Below are positions 53,342 to 61,159 of a stretch of 64,000 nt of DNA, one piece after another. The first letter of the stretch is position 1; every line of letters starts with the position of its first letter. The DNA lies in NCBI GenBank assembly GCA_947259705.1, contig CAMYNL010000002.1, positions 135,868-199,867 of the forward strand, read 5' to 3'. The translations under genes were made by a program, and so were the position numbers. The notes below the pieces were generated by a model. It saw only the letters and a program-made list of their open reading frames with translations. It did no database searches and was not told the origin of the DNA. This DNA is from an uncultured Gammaproteobacteria bacterium (lineage in GTDB: Bacteria > Pseudomonadota > Gammaproteobacteria > Arenicellales > JAANXG01).

Positions 53342-53836
53342 TTATCTGACCTCCAGTTCCTTGTACATTACAAGCGCGTCAACGTAACCGGCACTGCTGC
53401 TGCAAAAAGCATTGGGTAATGTGCCTGCGACATGAAAGCCCAGCCTCTCCCATAGCCGGATTGCCCCTTCGTTGGTGGACACTACGAGGTTGTACTGCAT
53501 GGCACGGAACCCCAAGTTCACCGCCTGCTGCTGCGAGTGCTCACACATCTTCGAGGCCACACCCCTACCCCTGGCCCTCTTTGCAACGATGTAGCCGCAG
53601 TTGCAGACATGCGCACCAAGTGCGGGCTGGTTTGGCTTGATATAGTAGGTGCCCAGGACCCGTTGATCCGGGCCTGTCGCAACATATGTTTCCTGAGGCG
53701 ACTCCACCCAGATTGTATGGGCCTCCCGTTCGGTGATCTCCGGCGAGAATGCATAGGTCTCTCCGGTGCGAAACACGGGCTCGATCATTCGCCAGACCTG
53801 GCTCCAGTCCGCTTCACGATACTTCCTGATATTCAT
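53342..53836 (-). CDS. GNAT family N-acetyltransferase
   Basis: 164 residues: MNIRKYREADWSQVWRMIEP start, QETYVATGPDQRVLGTYYIK, HVCNCGYIVAKRARGRGVAS (acetyl-CoA loop) and MQYNLVVSTNEGAIRLWERL, GFHVAGTLPNAF. Full-length GNAT; it resembles L-amino-acid or phosphinothricin N-acetyltransferases, specificity unknown. Confidence 0.9.
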   Translation of the reverse strand: MNIRKYREADWSQVWRMIEPVFRTGETYAFSPEITEREAHTIWVESPQETYVATGPDQRVLGTYYIKPNQPALGAHVCNCGYIVAKRARGRGVASKMCEHSQQQAVNLGFRAMQYNLVVSTNEGAIRLWERLGFHVAGTLPNAFCSSSAGYVDALVMYKELEVR

Positions 53837-53994
53837 GACCGTTGTTCAGAACACCGTCGAGTCAGAGCGATCTCGTTATTCACATAACCCAGAATGGTTC
53901 AATGCAGGCGGATTATTGTCTTATCAATAAGATCTTTTCACATGCAACGTTGCCGGTATTCACAGCCGGCCCTCCGGCCGGCTCGACGGGACTG

Positions 53995-54327
53995 TCAGGT
54001 CATACCCCTGCCGTCGAAAACCAGCAGCACGTCGTGGATCTTACTTTCCCGGATCCTGAATAATTGGGCAAGACGTATTTCCCGATCCTCTATCTGATAT
54101 TGGTAGAACACGGCCACCGATTCATCATTCTCGGTGATGCTCAACACTTTGTATAGGCAATTCACTGGTGGGTCAGCCCGCAAACTCGCAAGGTATTCGG
54201 AGGCCGTATGAAACTCGTGTAAAGTGCCGGTAAAGCTCAAATCAGCCGCAAGCAGGGGCGCCAGGCCATCAATGTCGCCCGCGCAAAAGCACCTCAGATA
54301 TTCCAGCGCAGTTTCTCGATTGTTCAT
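53995..54327 (-). CDS. SnoaL/NTF2-like protein
   Basis: 110 residues from ATG 54327: NNRETALEYLRCFCAGDIDG, LAPLLAADLSFTGTLHEFHT, then VAVFYQYQIEDREIRLAQLF and RIRESKIHDVLLVFD. A stand-alone NTF2-like fold. A longer in-frame start adds non-homologous residues. Function unknown. Confidence 0.85.
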   Translation of the reverse strand: MNNRETALEYLRCFCAGDIDGLAPLLAADLSFTGTLHEFHTASEYLASLRADPPVNCLYKVLSITENDESVAVFYQYQIEDREIRLAQLFRIRESKIHDVLLVFDGRGMT

Positions 54328-54728
54328 GACCCTGAACCATCCTCTGCAGGAGCCAGGCTGGGTCGACTTGACCGGTGTGTATTTACATTCAAGTACCAAC
54401 CCGGCCGTACAGTTTATCGGCTTTGTCCCTCTCGCCCCAAATACACCGTTACACAAACTCGCCGGCGTATGAGCCGAGATAGAGTCAGCCTATCGCCGAA
54501 AACCCGACGACCGGCCATAGAGTTGTCGGCATATATCTGTTGCGCGGACTACCGTACACGCTGCCATTTCATCCCAGCCACAAGCTATTCGACATCGCAC
54601 CGCATCCCGGTGCCCGTATAGCTGGTGCCCCGCATCGTCGATCGAGTGGCGTGCCACGCTCCGAGTGAGCGAGAACCCAAGATCCGGTCCACTGGCTCCA
54701 CGATATGTGCTCTGCGCAAGCCCCGAGA
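54328..54728. other. Intergenic, no gene seen
   Basis: 400 bases between the SnoaL-like start and the methyltransferase stop. No open frame with family resemblance and no clear attC-like palindrome. Confidence 0.4.
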
Positions 54729-55532
54729 CTACGCTTTTGTTCCGCTGAGTATATGGGCTGAAACCTGAAACACGGCCTCACCCTGCGTATTGACGTGCTC
54801 ACTGAGCGCGCCTTCGGCCTCGGCAAGGATTCGTTGGATTTCTTCCTCTTGCAAATGAATGTCCATCACGGGTAGCCACCCTCTGAGATCCGCCTCGACG
54901 AGTGAGCGAATGCTGGGAAAGCGCGCCGTACCTTGATGCGTATTGACCGCGACAGACGAGACCCCGGCTTGATTTGCGATTTGGACCAAGTCGTCCTTAT
55001 TGCCGAGAACAAACGGCGCGCGCAGCGCATTGGCGGCATCGGTCCCGGCAGTGCGTTCCAACAACGACACCTCATCCGCGAAGGCGGGACACCGCTCGAG
55101 CGTATCCCAGACCGACAAAACCAACCGCCCGCCGGAAACCAGTACTCGCAGCATTTCCCGCACCGATGCCACATGGTCGGAAAAGAACATGAGGCCGAAC
55201 TGGCTGATGACGCAATCAAACGACTCACCCGGGAAAGGTAACGCTTCTGCAGTTCCACGTTTCCAGTCAACCTCGGGAGCCAGGCGCCTGGCAACTTCGA
55301 GCATACCAGGGTTCGGGTCGGTCCCGGATACAGATCCGGAGGGGCCTACAGTCGACAAAGCGTCCCGTGCGAGGATCCCGGTGCCACAGGCGACATCCAG
55401 TACATGACTTCCCGGCTCCAGTCCGGCGGCTTGGATCAATAAGTGCGTCCACTGTTGAAACAGGGCCGGGACGAATAGTTCTTCATAGGCGCTCGCCGCG
55501 GCGATCTGCGCATGCGGCTGTGACTGATTCAT
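54729..55532 (-). CDS. Class I SAM-dependent methyltransferase (UbiE-like)
   Basis: 267 residues: AYEELFVPALFQQWTHLLIQ, motif I VLDVACGTGILARDAL (about 42), GTDPNPGMLEVARRL, then GESFDCVISQFGLMFF and MLRVLVSGGRLVLSVW. This is a methyltransferase-11 pattern close to UbiE/MenG-like enzymes but outside a quinone operon. Substrate unknown. Confidence 0.92.
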   Translation of the reverse strand: MNQSQPHAQIAAASAYEELFVPALFQQWTHLLIQAAGLEPGSHVLDVACGTGILARDALSTVGPSGSVSGTDPNPGMLEVARRLAPEVDWKRGTAEALPFPGESFDCVISQFGLMFFSDHVASVREMLRVLVSGGRLVLSVWDTLERCPAFADEVSLLERTAGTDAANALRAPFVLGNKDDLVQIANQAGVSSVAVNTHQGTARFPSIRSLVEADLRGWLPVMDIHLQEEEIQRILAEAEGALSEHVNTQGEAVFQVSAHILSGTKA

Positions 55533-55638
55533 CCTTTCCCCCTAGATTCGCCCAATGATCGGGCCCTCCCGTGCCAAGACGACGCAGCGACGAGGATAGC
55601 TCTTCGACATTCCTTGGAGCCCCTCGCCAGGCAGCTGC

Positions 55639-55890
55639 TCATTCGTTTCCATCGCTTCCCTGTGATCCCTTCATGAAGTGTAATCTACGAACCAGCAGCC
55701 AACAGAGCACGAGTGTCGGTGGCAGCAACAGCGCCAGGTAATTTTCTATACTTCCGGGTATTCGTGCGATGTCACCCCAGTCCCCCGGCGTAGGGAACCA
55801 GTCCCATGATATAACGGCAATTGCAACTGTGAAGGCGGCCGACGATATGACCGCTGAAGCAGCTATCTTGTCGAATGTTTCAACCTTCAT
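55639..55890 (-). CDS. Small two-helix membrane protein
   Basis: 83 residues: helices at about 10-30 (ASAVISSAAFTVAIAVISW) and 50-70 (YLALLLPPTLVLCWLLVRRL), charged tail. No recognised family. AGGAGG-like purines precede the ATG. The following 290 bases (55891-56182) hold no clear gene. Confidence 0.55.
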   Translation of the reverse strand: MKVETFDKIAASAVISSAAFTVAIAVISWDWFPTPGDWGDIARIPGSIENYLALLLPPTLVLCWLLVRRLHFMKGSQGSDGNE

Positions 55891-56182
55891 GAACTTCTAC
55901 TTGTCCTCCTGATAGCCGGCGCATCAGGCTCGCCGCAGCAAGGTGTCGAGCGGTTGGACGCCTCGATAGCAGACTCTATAGGTTCCGCGGCTCAACCTAG
56001 TCCAGCTTCTTCGGTAAACATACGGCTCTATCGACCTCCGTAAAGCCTGGCGTTTTGTGAGCGGCGATGAAGAATTCCTCTATCTCAGCAATATGATTAT
56101 CCAGCGAATCGGGCCACAGTGCGTTCCTCATTCGACACCATTCCCGTGTAGCTGATTTCGTGAAATGAATTGTTAGACTGAC

Positions 56183-56692
56183 CTATGTGTCTTTCAAGTC
56201 CTTGACGGTGAGCCAGACACCCAACCACAAACCGAGAAAAGTGCTGATTACCCCACCAATCATAATCATGGCCGCCCCTGGCGAAAGAATTAGTCCATCC
56301 CAGTCTTTATCCATATGATTTGCGAAGAGCATTGCTACGATCAAGGCAGCCATGTAGAGGATGAAAGGATTTGAAAATTGCCTCCCAATAAGCAGGCTCA
56401 TCGTTCTTGACGACGCCGCCTTTGTCGTCGAGATCCTTGAAAAGGAAAAAACCAGAATAATCATGGCGTTGAGCACCATTCCAACGAGCACAATACCCAG
56501 GGCACCTTGAACGCCTGTAAAGCCACCACCGAACCACAGAATGAGTCCGGACCATGGAGAGGTGAGTCCAACCAGGACAATCGAAAACAAGAGCGGATTC
56601 AAGAATCTGTAGTGGTAGACACCGATGGCCGCAAGAGCTACGGTGACCAGATAGGGGAACAGCACGACAACTGACGTTCTTAATTTAGACAC
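56183..56692 (-). CDS. Hypothetical membrane protein (cassette gene)
   Basis: 169 residues, about five membrane helices (VVLFPYLVTVALAAIGVYHY at 9-28 and others) and a helix-rich C-terminus (GAAMIMIGGVISTFLGLWLG). No family recognised. It is followed on the array side by a degenerate attC core (56172-56178) and preceded by the attC-like element 56698-56801. Confidence 0.65.
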   Translation of the reverse strand: MSKLRTSVVVLFPYLVTVALAAIGVYHYRFLNPLLFSIVLVGLTSPWSGLILWFGGGFTGVQGALGIVLVGMVLNAMIILVFSFSRISTTKAASSRTMSLLIGRQFSNPFILYMAALIVAMLFANHMDKDWDGLILSPGAAMIMIGGVISTFLGLWLGVWLTVKDLKDT

Positions 56693-56697
56693 AGCAG

Positions 56698-56801
56698 GCT
56701 TAGCGTTTGATCACGGATACACGCCACTCAGCTGTCGCGGGCGCTGGTCCCCCAGGGCGCAAAACACGTAGGCGTGTCGGCTGCAATGATTTCGTAGATG
56801 C
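56698..56801 (-). repeat. attC-like site (degenerate)
   Basis: Ends GCTTAGC and GTAGATGC are each about one change from core sites. Inside, ACACGCC pairs with GGCGTGT and GCGCTGG with an inner partner. It lies exactly between two cassette genes. Confidence 0.5.
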
Positions 56802-56806
56802 TTTTG

Positions 56807-57295
56807 CTACCTTGCCTTGCCATGAACAATCTCCCAGGCGCGATCAATAGTAATCCCGTTTGAGTAGTCTACATAAAGTGAATGCTCACAGCGCCCCAAG
56901 TCGATCAATGGCCGTTGGCCGTTGCCTTGGAATCGCACCATTGTCTTCAGCCCCCATGTATTCTGTTTGTAGATCGGCATCTTGTTACTCAGCCATCCGA
57001 AGAACGGTCCTATGTCCGGGGAATCAAAATTGTCCAGATAAGTCTGAAAATTCTCGCGCTTCTGCGACACCCACACGCCGAGTCCTAAGTGTCTCTGCTC
57101 GTGGTGAATTGGAATGAGAATGACGCCCCGCACGAAATAATCTTGATCATCTATTACGCACGTGTCAGAGTTGCCAAAGATTCGTTCCTCTCGCTCCGCT
57201 TCCGGTATCGCGAAATATGGATCAGGCCACTGAAATCCGATGTCCGGCAGATCCTCGTGTGATTCTCCGCATACTGCACACTGGTAGGTCATCAT
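56807..57295 (-). CDS. DUF2199 domain protein (cassette gene)
   Basis: 162 residues: MTYQCAVCGESHEDLPDIGF with an N-terminal CxxC zinc-like knuckle, YFAIPEAEREERIFGNSDTC, then YFVRGVILIPIH and LGLGVWVSQKRENFQTY, ending in EHSLYVDYSNGITIDRAWEI. These are DUF2199 features. Start ATG 57295 or 57292, with AGG upstream. Function unknown. Confidence 0.88.
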   Translation of the reverse strand: MMTYQCAVCGESHEDLPDIGFQWPDPYFAIPEAEREERIFGNSDTCVIDDQDYFVRGVILIPIHHEQRHLGLGVWVSQKRENFQTYLDNFDSPDIGPFFGWLSNKMPIYKQNTWGLKTMVRFQGNGQRPLIDLGRCEHSLYVDYSNGITIDRAWEIVHGKAR

Positions 57296-57325
57296 AGACA
57301 CCTGTCGTTTAAAATAACCCCTAAC

Positions 57326-57380
57326 CGGCGGGCGAGCCGTTGCGGTATTGAGTCACGCGTCGCCCGCTGGCCATGGTACC
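57326..57380 (-). repeat. attC site (strong stem, weak cores)
   Basis: CCCTAAC at 57326 begins an imperfect palindrome whose arms CCGGCGGGCGA and TCGCCCGCTGG pair over about 10 bp. The right core is eroded near GTACCTAG. It sits between the DUF2199 gene and the next cassette gene. Confidence 0.65.
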
Positions 57381-57383
57381 TAG

Positions 57384-57737
57384 TCAACGGCTAATGTCAC
57401 TTCGGGCAATTCGCCTGCCTATCTGCACAACTATCAATACCAGTAACAGCGCAGAATGCAGGAGATACAGCACCAGGGGCGTCCATATCACGTAATCGTT
57501 TTCGATAAAGTAGGATGCCAGGATGAAAAGCACAACCCAGGCGAGTACATATGCCGCATGGAGTGCTCCAACGCGCACGCTCCGAGTAAGTACGCCAAGA
57601 ACGACGCACAAGAGGAGCACGAGAATGGGCGTCAATGCAGCGACGACCAGCAACGGCGGTACATACTGGGCGTATGCGCAAATCGGAAACAAGCCCAGGC
57701 TCAGCGCAAGAAAGGGCAATAATTGCCTTGCACTCAT
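57384..57737 (-). CDS. Hypothetical membrane protein (cassette gene)
   Basis: 117 residues from ATG 57737, preceded by GAGGATCGA. Four membrane helices, the first possibly a signal (LLPFLALSLGLFPICAYA). A central VGALHAAYVLAWVVLFILA and a basic C-terminus follow. A longer in-frame version crosses the attC and is rejected. Family unknown. Confidence 0.65.
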   Translation of the reverse strand: MSARQLLPFLALSLGLFPICAYAQYVPPLLVVAALTPILVLLLCVVLGVLTRSVRVGALHAAYVLAWVVLFILASYFIENDYVIWTPLVLYLLHSALLLVLIVVQIGRRIARSDISR

Positions 57738-57746
57738 TCGATCCTC

Positions 57747-57809
57747 GCCCAACACCTTCGCTGAGACGCGCGTTGCATCACCGCACCGGACCTTGAGGGT
57801 TTGTTGGAC
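57747..57809 (-). repeat. attC site (consensus cores)
   Basis: 63 bases bounded by GCCCAAC and GTTGGAC, both exact to the RYYYAAC/GTTRRRY consensus. Between the zinc-ribbon gene and the following membrane-protein gene. Confidence 0.75.
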
Positions 57810-57816
57810 GACAATC

Positions 57817-58149
57817 TCACCGGTTCGGGCCGCCCCGCTTTTTCGCTTTGCGGCACGCATGACATTCAACGGCAAATGCATCGATGTGGCCTTTCGCCTC
57901 TTCGTAGTACCATTTCTGATCGCGCGCCTTCCAGATCTCCCGTTTCCCGCAGTTACGGCAGATAAATGGTTGGTCAATGTAGTACTCGGGCAGCGAGCCA
58001 TAGGTGTTTACGTGGTCCAGCCTGCTATGATCGGCTGCAACCGCTGATGGATGTTCCTTCTGCTGGAGGGGATGCAGTTGCCCTATTCGATCCGCCTCCC
58101 GCAACTCTTTTGCGCTCGGATCGCGGCCTGTCGTCGGTTTCTTAGTCAT
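57817..58149 (-). CDS. Zinc-ribbon domain protein (cassette gene)
   Basis: 110 residues with a central zinc ribbon: YYIDQPFICRNCGKREIWKA, RDQKWYYEEAKG, FAVECHACRKAKKRGG. Two CxxC pairs bind zinc. This is a recurrent family of small zinc-ribbon proteins annotated as zf-trcl-like. Function unknown. attC sites lie on both sides, so it is a single-gene cassette. Confidence 0.85.
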   Translation of the reverse strand: MTKKPTTGRDPSAKELREADRIGQLHPLQQKEHPSAVAADHSRLDHVNTYGSLPEYYIDQPFICRNCGKREIWKARDQKWYYEEAKGHIDAFAVECHACRKAKKRGGPNR

Positions 58150-58158
58150 TACCTCGTT

Positions 58159-58213
58159 GCTTAACTCTCAATGTCAGAGGCACAAAGCGCCTCGAGTGAG
58201 AACGTTGTTAAGC
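58159..58213 (-). repeat. attC site (consensus cores)
   Basis: 55 bases bounded by GCTTAAC and GTTAAGC, exact reverse complements of each other and exact to consensus. The arms CTCTCA..AGAGGC and GCCTCGAGTGAG pair. The stop codon of the DMP19-like gene lies in the GTTAAGC core. Confidence 0.9.
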
Positions 58214-58783
58214 CTCATCTTGTTGCATGTGTTGAAGATATAGGGCTGCGATGCTCTCGCTCAGGTCGTAGAAGCGTGCGTCAAGGCGATAGATCTCGGA
58301 CGTCAGACTTTCGTATGCTGCGAATACCGAACTGTTTGCATTTATCAGCTCCAGCGCGCCCTTCACAATCGCCGCGGTTTCAGCCGCTCCTATGAGTTCC
58401 AGGTAGTCAATTGCTTCGCGGAAGAACGCTAGTCCTTTGTTCTCCAGCAGTTGCAGGAACCCACCGTTTGCGACATCGCCTTCGAGATTGTTTAGAACCG
58501 TCGCCATACGATCGTCGCCGGATTCGGCGATAGCCAGGTATTTCTCGACCTGCGGGTCATGCGTGGGGACTGCATCCGGGCGCTGAGAAACGGAAACCCC
58601 AAGAGCACAATCGATCGACAGCATCTGGTTCGCGACTTCGTCAACCCACTCGAAAACTGCGTCATCATCAGCGACAAAGGCGTGCCCACTCTCATTCAAC
58701 TCGCGGACACATTGCTCAGCGGCCGCCTCGATAGCTGTGTGGATTCGTATCATTACAACGTTCTCTATGTCAGAGTGAGTCAT
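58208..58783 (-). CDS. DMP19/DUF4375 family protein (cassette gene)
   Basis: 191 residues: a helical N-terminus, then the DMP19/DUF4375 core with GDVANGGFLQLLENKGLAFF, REAIDYLELIGAAETAAIVK and LDARFYDLSESIAALYL. The NGGF motif is diagnostic. Starts at ATG 58783 or 58753. Function unknown. The stop lies inside the next attC. Confidence 0.85.
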   Translation of the reverse strand: MTHSDIENVVMIRIHTAIEAAAEQCVRELNESGHAFVADDDAVFEWVDEVANQMLSIDCALGVSVSQRPDAVPTHDPQVEKYLAIAESGDDRMATVLNNLEGDVANGGFLQLLENKGLAFFREAIDYLELIGAAETAAIVKGALELINANSSVFAAYESLTSEIYRLDARFYDLSESIAALYLQHMQQDEA

Positions 58784-59215
58784 GTTCCAAGCGCACCCTC
58801 TTCATACATCAGGCGTTATTAACCTGAAGACCATGGTTGCCTGCTTACCCGCGGTCGCGATCGAAATTTGGTTCCAACAGCTTGCGATGGCTCGTGGCGC
58901 AAAGACATATATTTCCGTCTTTTCGAGTTCCAATCGAACCCGTCTCTATCTCAATATAGATCGAAATCCACCGGCGAGCTCAGCCGTGGTCAGGGTTATA
59001 TCCTTCATGAATCAGACCAATCGTGTCCAGAAAGAACTTCTGACCGGTACGCTAACTTAGCCGCCCCCTGTGGTTATATTATGAGCGCGGTCGAAGGTCG
59101 CCAGCCAACAGAATATCTTACCCGACGCAAGCAATGAGCCGCGCGGACCAATAGATTGGAGTCGACGACCCCGGCTGTCATCTGGTCGGCCCCAATATGT
59201 CTTTCGAAGACATCG
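58784..59215. other. Cassette-array gap without a clear gene
   Basis: 430 bases. On the minus strand no open frame of useful length exists. On the plus strand two overlapping frames (58782-59060 and 58868-59137) run against the array direction and lack family resemblance. A GTTAATA core with CAGG/CCTG arms near 58810-58822 may mark a cassette edge. Confidence 0.4.
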
Positions 59216-59221
59216 TTAATC
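59103..59221 (-). repeat. Possible long attC site
   Basis: About 120 bases from AGCCAAC to GTTAATC, next to the stop of the 59216-59557 gene. Terminal arms AACAGAATATCTT and AAGACATCGTT pair imperfectly, and ATGTCTTTCGAAGACAT forms a tight hairpin. Core matches are imperfect. Confidence 0.35.
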
Positions 59222-59557
59222 TACGCACAGCTTTCCAGTCAAGACTAATGCGGCGTCTACTTTGACCTCTATATTCTGACCGGCTTCCATTGGCACGAAA
59301 GCGCACGAATCGCGCGACTCTTTATCGAACCGACCAGTACCGCCGTGGACAGGAAACCGTGCAATTTCCACATCGTCGACTGTAACCACCGCGATCGAAT
59401 TGTCGGGCACTCTCAGGTTCCGTAACACGATTTTCAAGCGTTCGCCGAAGTCGTCGTAGGTCTTGCGTTCCAGCTTACCGTTAGGCTTCGAGAACCGACC
59501 TCCGGTCCTGCTCTCAAGTTTCGACTCAAGTTCGTGTTTTACGATCCGTACGGTCAT
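59216..59557 (-). CDS. Hypothetical protein (cassette gene)
   Basis: 113 residues, soluble, beta-rich: MTVRIVKHELESKLESRTGG, RLKIVLRNLRVPDNSIAVVT, then VDDVEIARFPVHGGTGRF and GQNIEVKVDAALVLTGKL. No known family. AGGAACC precedes the ATG. Likely a single-gene cassette. Confidence 0.65.
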   Translation of the reverse strand: MTVRIVKHELESKLESRTGGRFSKPNGKLERKTYDDFGERLKIVLRNLRVPDNSIAVVTVDDVEIARFPVHGGTGRFDKESRDSCAFVPMEAGQNIEVKVDAALVLTGKLCVD

Positions 59558-59731
59558 GGTTCCTCGTCAGCTCTTAGACCGGGCGCTCAGCCGCCTGGTG
59601 CGGTGCGCCGAGGCATACAAGATTGATGTGAGGTATTATCAGCCTCCGATGAACCCCGCTGTGCGAAATCGCGGGTAGCATCTTGTCGGCAGCATGCCAG
59701 GGGCGGATCGCACTCACGATTGCCCAGACCG

Positions 59732-60067
59732 TCACTGTATGTTCCCGCCCCGGCAAAGGTTAAAGCGACACCGCGCGCAGTTCTCCTGGGCCTGCCAACG
59801 ACTGCCGAGCGCCATTGGATCCTGGAAGAACGGTTCGCGGCACTCGGGACATCTCGTCCGCCGTGCGAAGCGTTCGATCACGATTGCGCTCAGCATCCAC
59901 AGCAGGATGGCGGCAAGAAGCCCGCCTGGCCAAACCGCCCCGGCCTTTTCCGCTCCCAAGAAATAGGAAGCCACGGCGGTGACGATGGCAGTGACGGAAG
60001 CAAGGCGCCGTACCCGACGCAGCCGCGCGAGACGTTGCAGCGCAGCCCTTTGTTCATTTGCCGTCAT
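59732..60067 (-). CDS. Membrane protein with C-terminal zinc ribbon
   Basis: 111 residues: basic N-terminus, two helices (about 24-43, 47-65) and a cytoplasmic CPECREPFFQDP...CARCRFNLC knuckle that may bind zinc. Unknown family. Its ATG overlaps the stop of a short upstream frame (60064-60222) as ATGA, suggesting coupling. Confidence 0.65.
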   Translation of the reverse strand: MTANEQRAALQRLARLRRVRRLASVTAIVTAVASYFLGAEKAGAVWPGGLLAAILLWMLSAIVIERFARRTRCPECREPFFQDPMALGSRWQAQENCARCRFNLCRGGNIQ

Positions 60068-60222
60068 ACTTCAATGTCACGGTGCCTGATACTGAATCCC
60101 AGCCGCTCCCAGTACTCGCCGATAGGACAGGGAGCAACCAAGCGACGGTGCAACAGCTTTTCTTCATGCAGCGACTTCAAGGTGCGGTTGCGGTACCACT
60201 GTCCCGGTTGCGATGCTGGTAG
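60064..60222 (-). CDS. Short frame coupled to the next gene
   Basis: 52 codons without an ATG: PGQWYRNRTLKSLHEEKLLH, then RRLVAPCPIGEYWERLGFSI. A TTG could start at the LKSLHEEK segment. The sense of the sequence and the 4-base overlap with the following gene suggest real coding, perhaps a truncated gene. Not recognised. Confidence 0.35.
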   Translation of the reverse strand, partial: LPASQPGQWYRNRTLKSLHEEKLLHRRLVAPCPIGEYWERLGFSIRHRDIEV

Positions 60223-60518
60223 CTAGTTTTCCATCACTTCTGCGACTTCAAGCGTGCCTATATCAAGAAGCGGTCACCCCTTGGCCATTGTAACGGCAGC
60301 ATCCATGTTGTCGGCGGTTACGATAGATAATCCTGTCAAGGGATTCGACCCACCGTCGTCCGATATACCGCTGGAGCCTGCAATCTTGGATTTGCCTACC
60401 GGCGTGCCGGGGTCCACCGTGGCATCGCCGAGGCTGCCGGCCCCGGATTTCCAGTTCGACATAAGTTCCGCTCACTGATCAAGGCTCTCAATTTTTTCCC
60501 CCCATAATAAGCAAACAC
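60223..60518 (-). pseudogene. YCII-related gene with frameshift and two UGA stops
   Basis: The family N-terminus VFAYYGGK starts at GTG 60518. The frame then breaks in a GGGGGGAAAAAA run. A TGA at 60474-60472 stands before AELMSNWKSGAGSLGDATV. The central part reads DPGTPVGKSKIAG and GLSIVTADNMDAAVTMAKG. A second TGA at 60276-60274 replaces the Cys of the AKGCPFLDIG motif seen in the intact neighbour. PLLDIGTLEVAEVMEN then completes the family C-terminus. Clearly dead. Confidence 0.85.
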
Positions 60519-60618
60519 TCCTTGTCTCGCAAAATCGCCGCAACTTCTAGTGCTTAAACGACTTGATCATCCATACAGTAGACCACGTTGCGCATCACGC
60601 AACAATCCGCCTTTCACT

Positions 60619-60702
60619 GCCTAACGCTTCGCATCACCGGACGCCAAAAGCAGAGCTAGCCACGAGCGGCATCATTTGCGGTCCGAGTAAATGCTGTTTT
60701 CA
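60619..60702 (-). repeat. attC site (moderate)
   Basis: GCCTAAC at 60619-60625 is an exact core; the other end is a weak GTTTTCA. GCATCACCGGAC pairs with GGTCCGAGTAAATGC. It lies between the two YCII cassettes. Confidence 0.55.
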
Positions 60703-60705
60703 TGT

Positions 60706-61029
60706 TTATTTTTGGCCTGGCATCTGTATTAACTCTGACACCTCAAGTGAACCTCCAATATCAAGAAAAGGACAGCCCTTTGCAATCAACAGTGCCGCCT
60801 CCATGGAATCAGCTTCAATTATTGTAAAACCAGACATTGACGTTGTGCCTCCAGTGGTGACGGTACCATCAGAGTTTACCGTGCTCGTATTCTTAAGCGG
60901 ATTAGCAGGACTTACAGCTGAGTCGCCCAATGAAGATAACCAATCCATATATTTCGAAAAATGTTGCTTGCCTTCCTCTGGGCTAGATGGCTGATCGCCG
61001 CCTAGATAAGTAAGAATGTATTGAGGCAT
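60706..61029 (-). CDS. YCII-related (YciI-like) protein (cassette gene)
   Basis: 107 residues: PQYILTYLGGDQPSSPEEGK, YMDWLSSLGDSAVSPANPLK, then GFTIIEADSMEAALLIAKG and CPFLDIGGSLEVSELIQM. This is the dimeric ferredoxin-like YCII domain found singly or near ECF sigma factors. Start ATG 61029 with AAGGAGAAAG upstream. The broken cassette on its left is a paralogue. Confidence 0.88.
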   Translation of the reverse strand: MPQYILTYLGGDQPSSPEEGKQHFSKYMDWLSSLGDSAVSPANPLKNTSTVNSDGTVTTGGTTSMSGFTIIEADSMEAALLIAKGCPFLDIGGSLEVSELIQMPGQK

Positions 61030-61080
61030 TTCTTTCTCCTTATTTCAGTACCTTGCTCTAGCAATAAACATAGCGCTCGT

Positions 61081-61147
61081 GTTAACGGGCGTGCAAAAGC
61101 AACGCGAATCGCCACTTTTTCGCGTCCGTATCGAACTCGTTGTTAGG
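61081..61147 (-). repeat. attC site
   Basis: GTTAGGT at 61141-61147 reads ACCTAAC on the minus strand, an exact core. The opposite end GTTAAC at 61081 reads GTTAACA (near match). It follows the stop of the split membrane-protein cassette. Confidence 0.65.
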
Positions 61148-61159
61148 TGCGATGTTCAT

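Noticed and set aside
58782-59137. Two plus-strand frames of about 90 codons in the array
   Set aside because: They run against all cassette genes, overlap one another, and show no domain or ribosome site.
60274-60276. UGA exactly where the YCII family has Cys (AKG-C-PFLD), suggesting selenocysteine
   Set aside because: The same gene has another UGA upstream and a frameshift in a G6A6 run, so it is a pseudogene. I also see no evidence for a SECIS hairpin after the codon.
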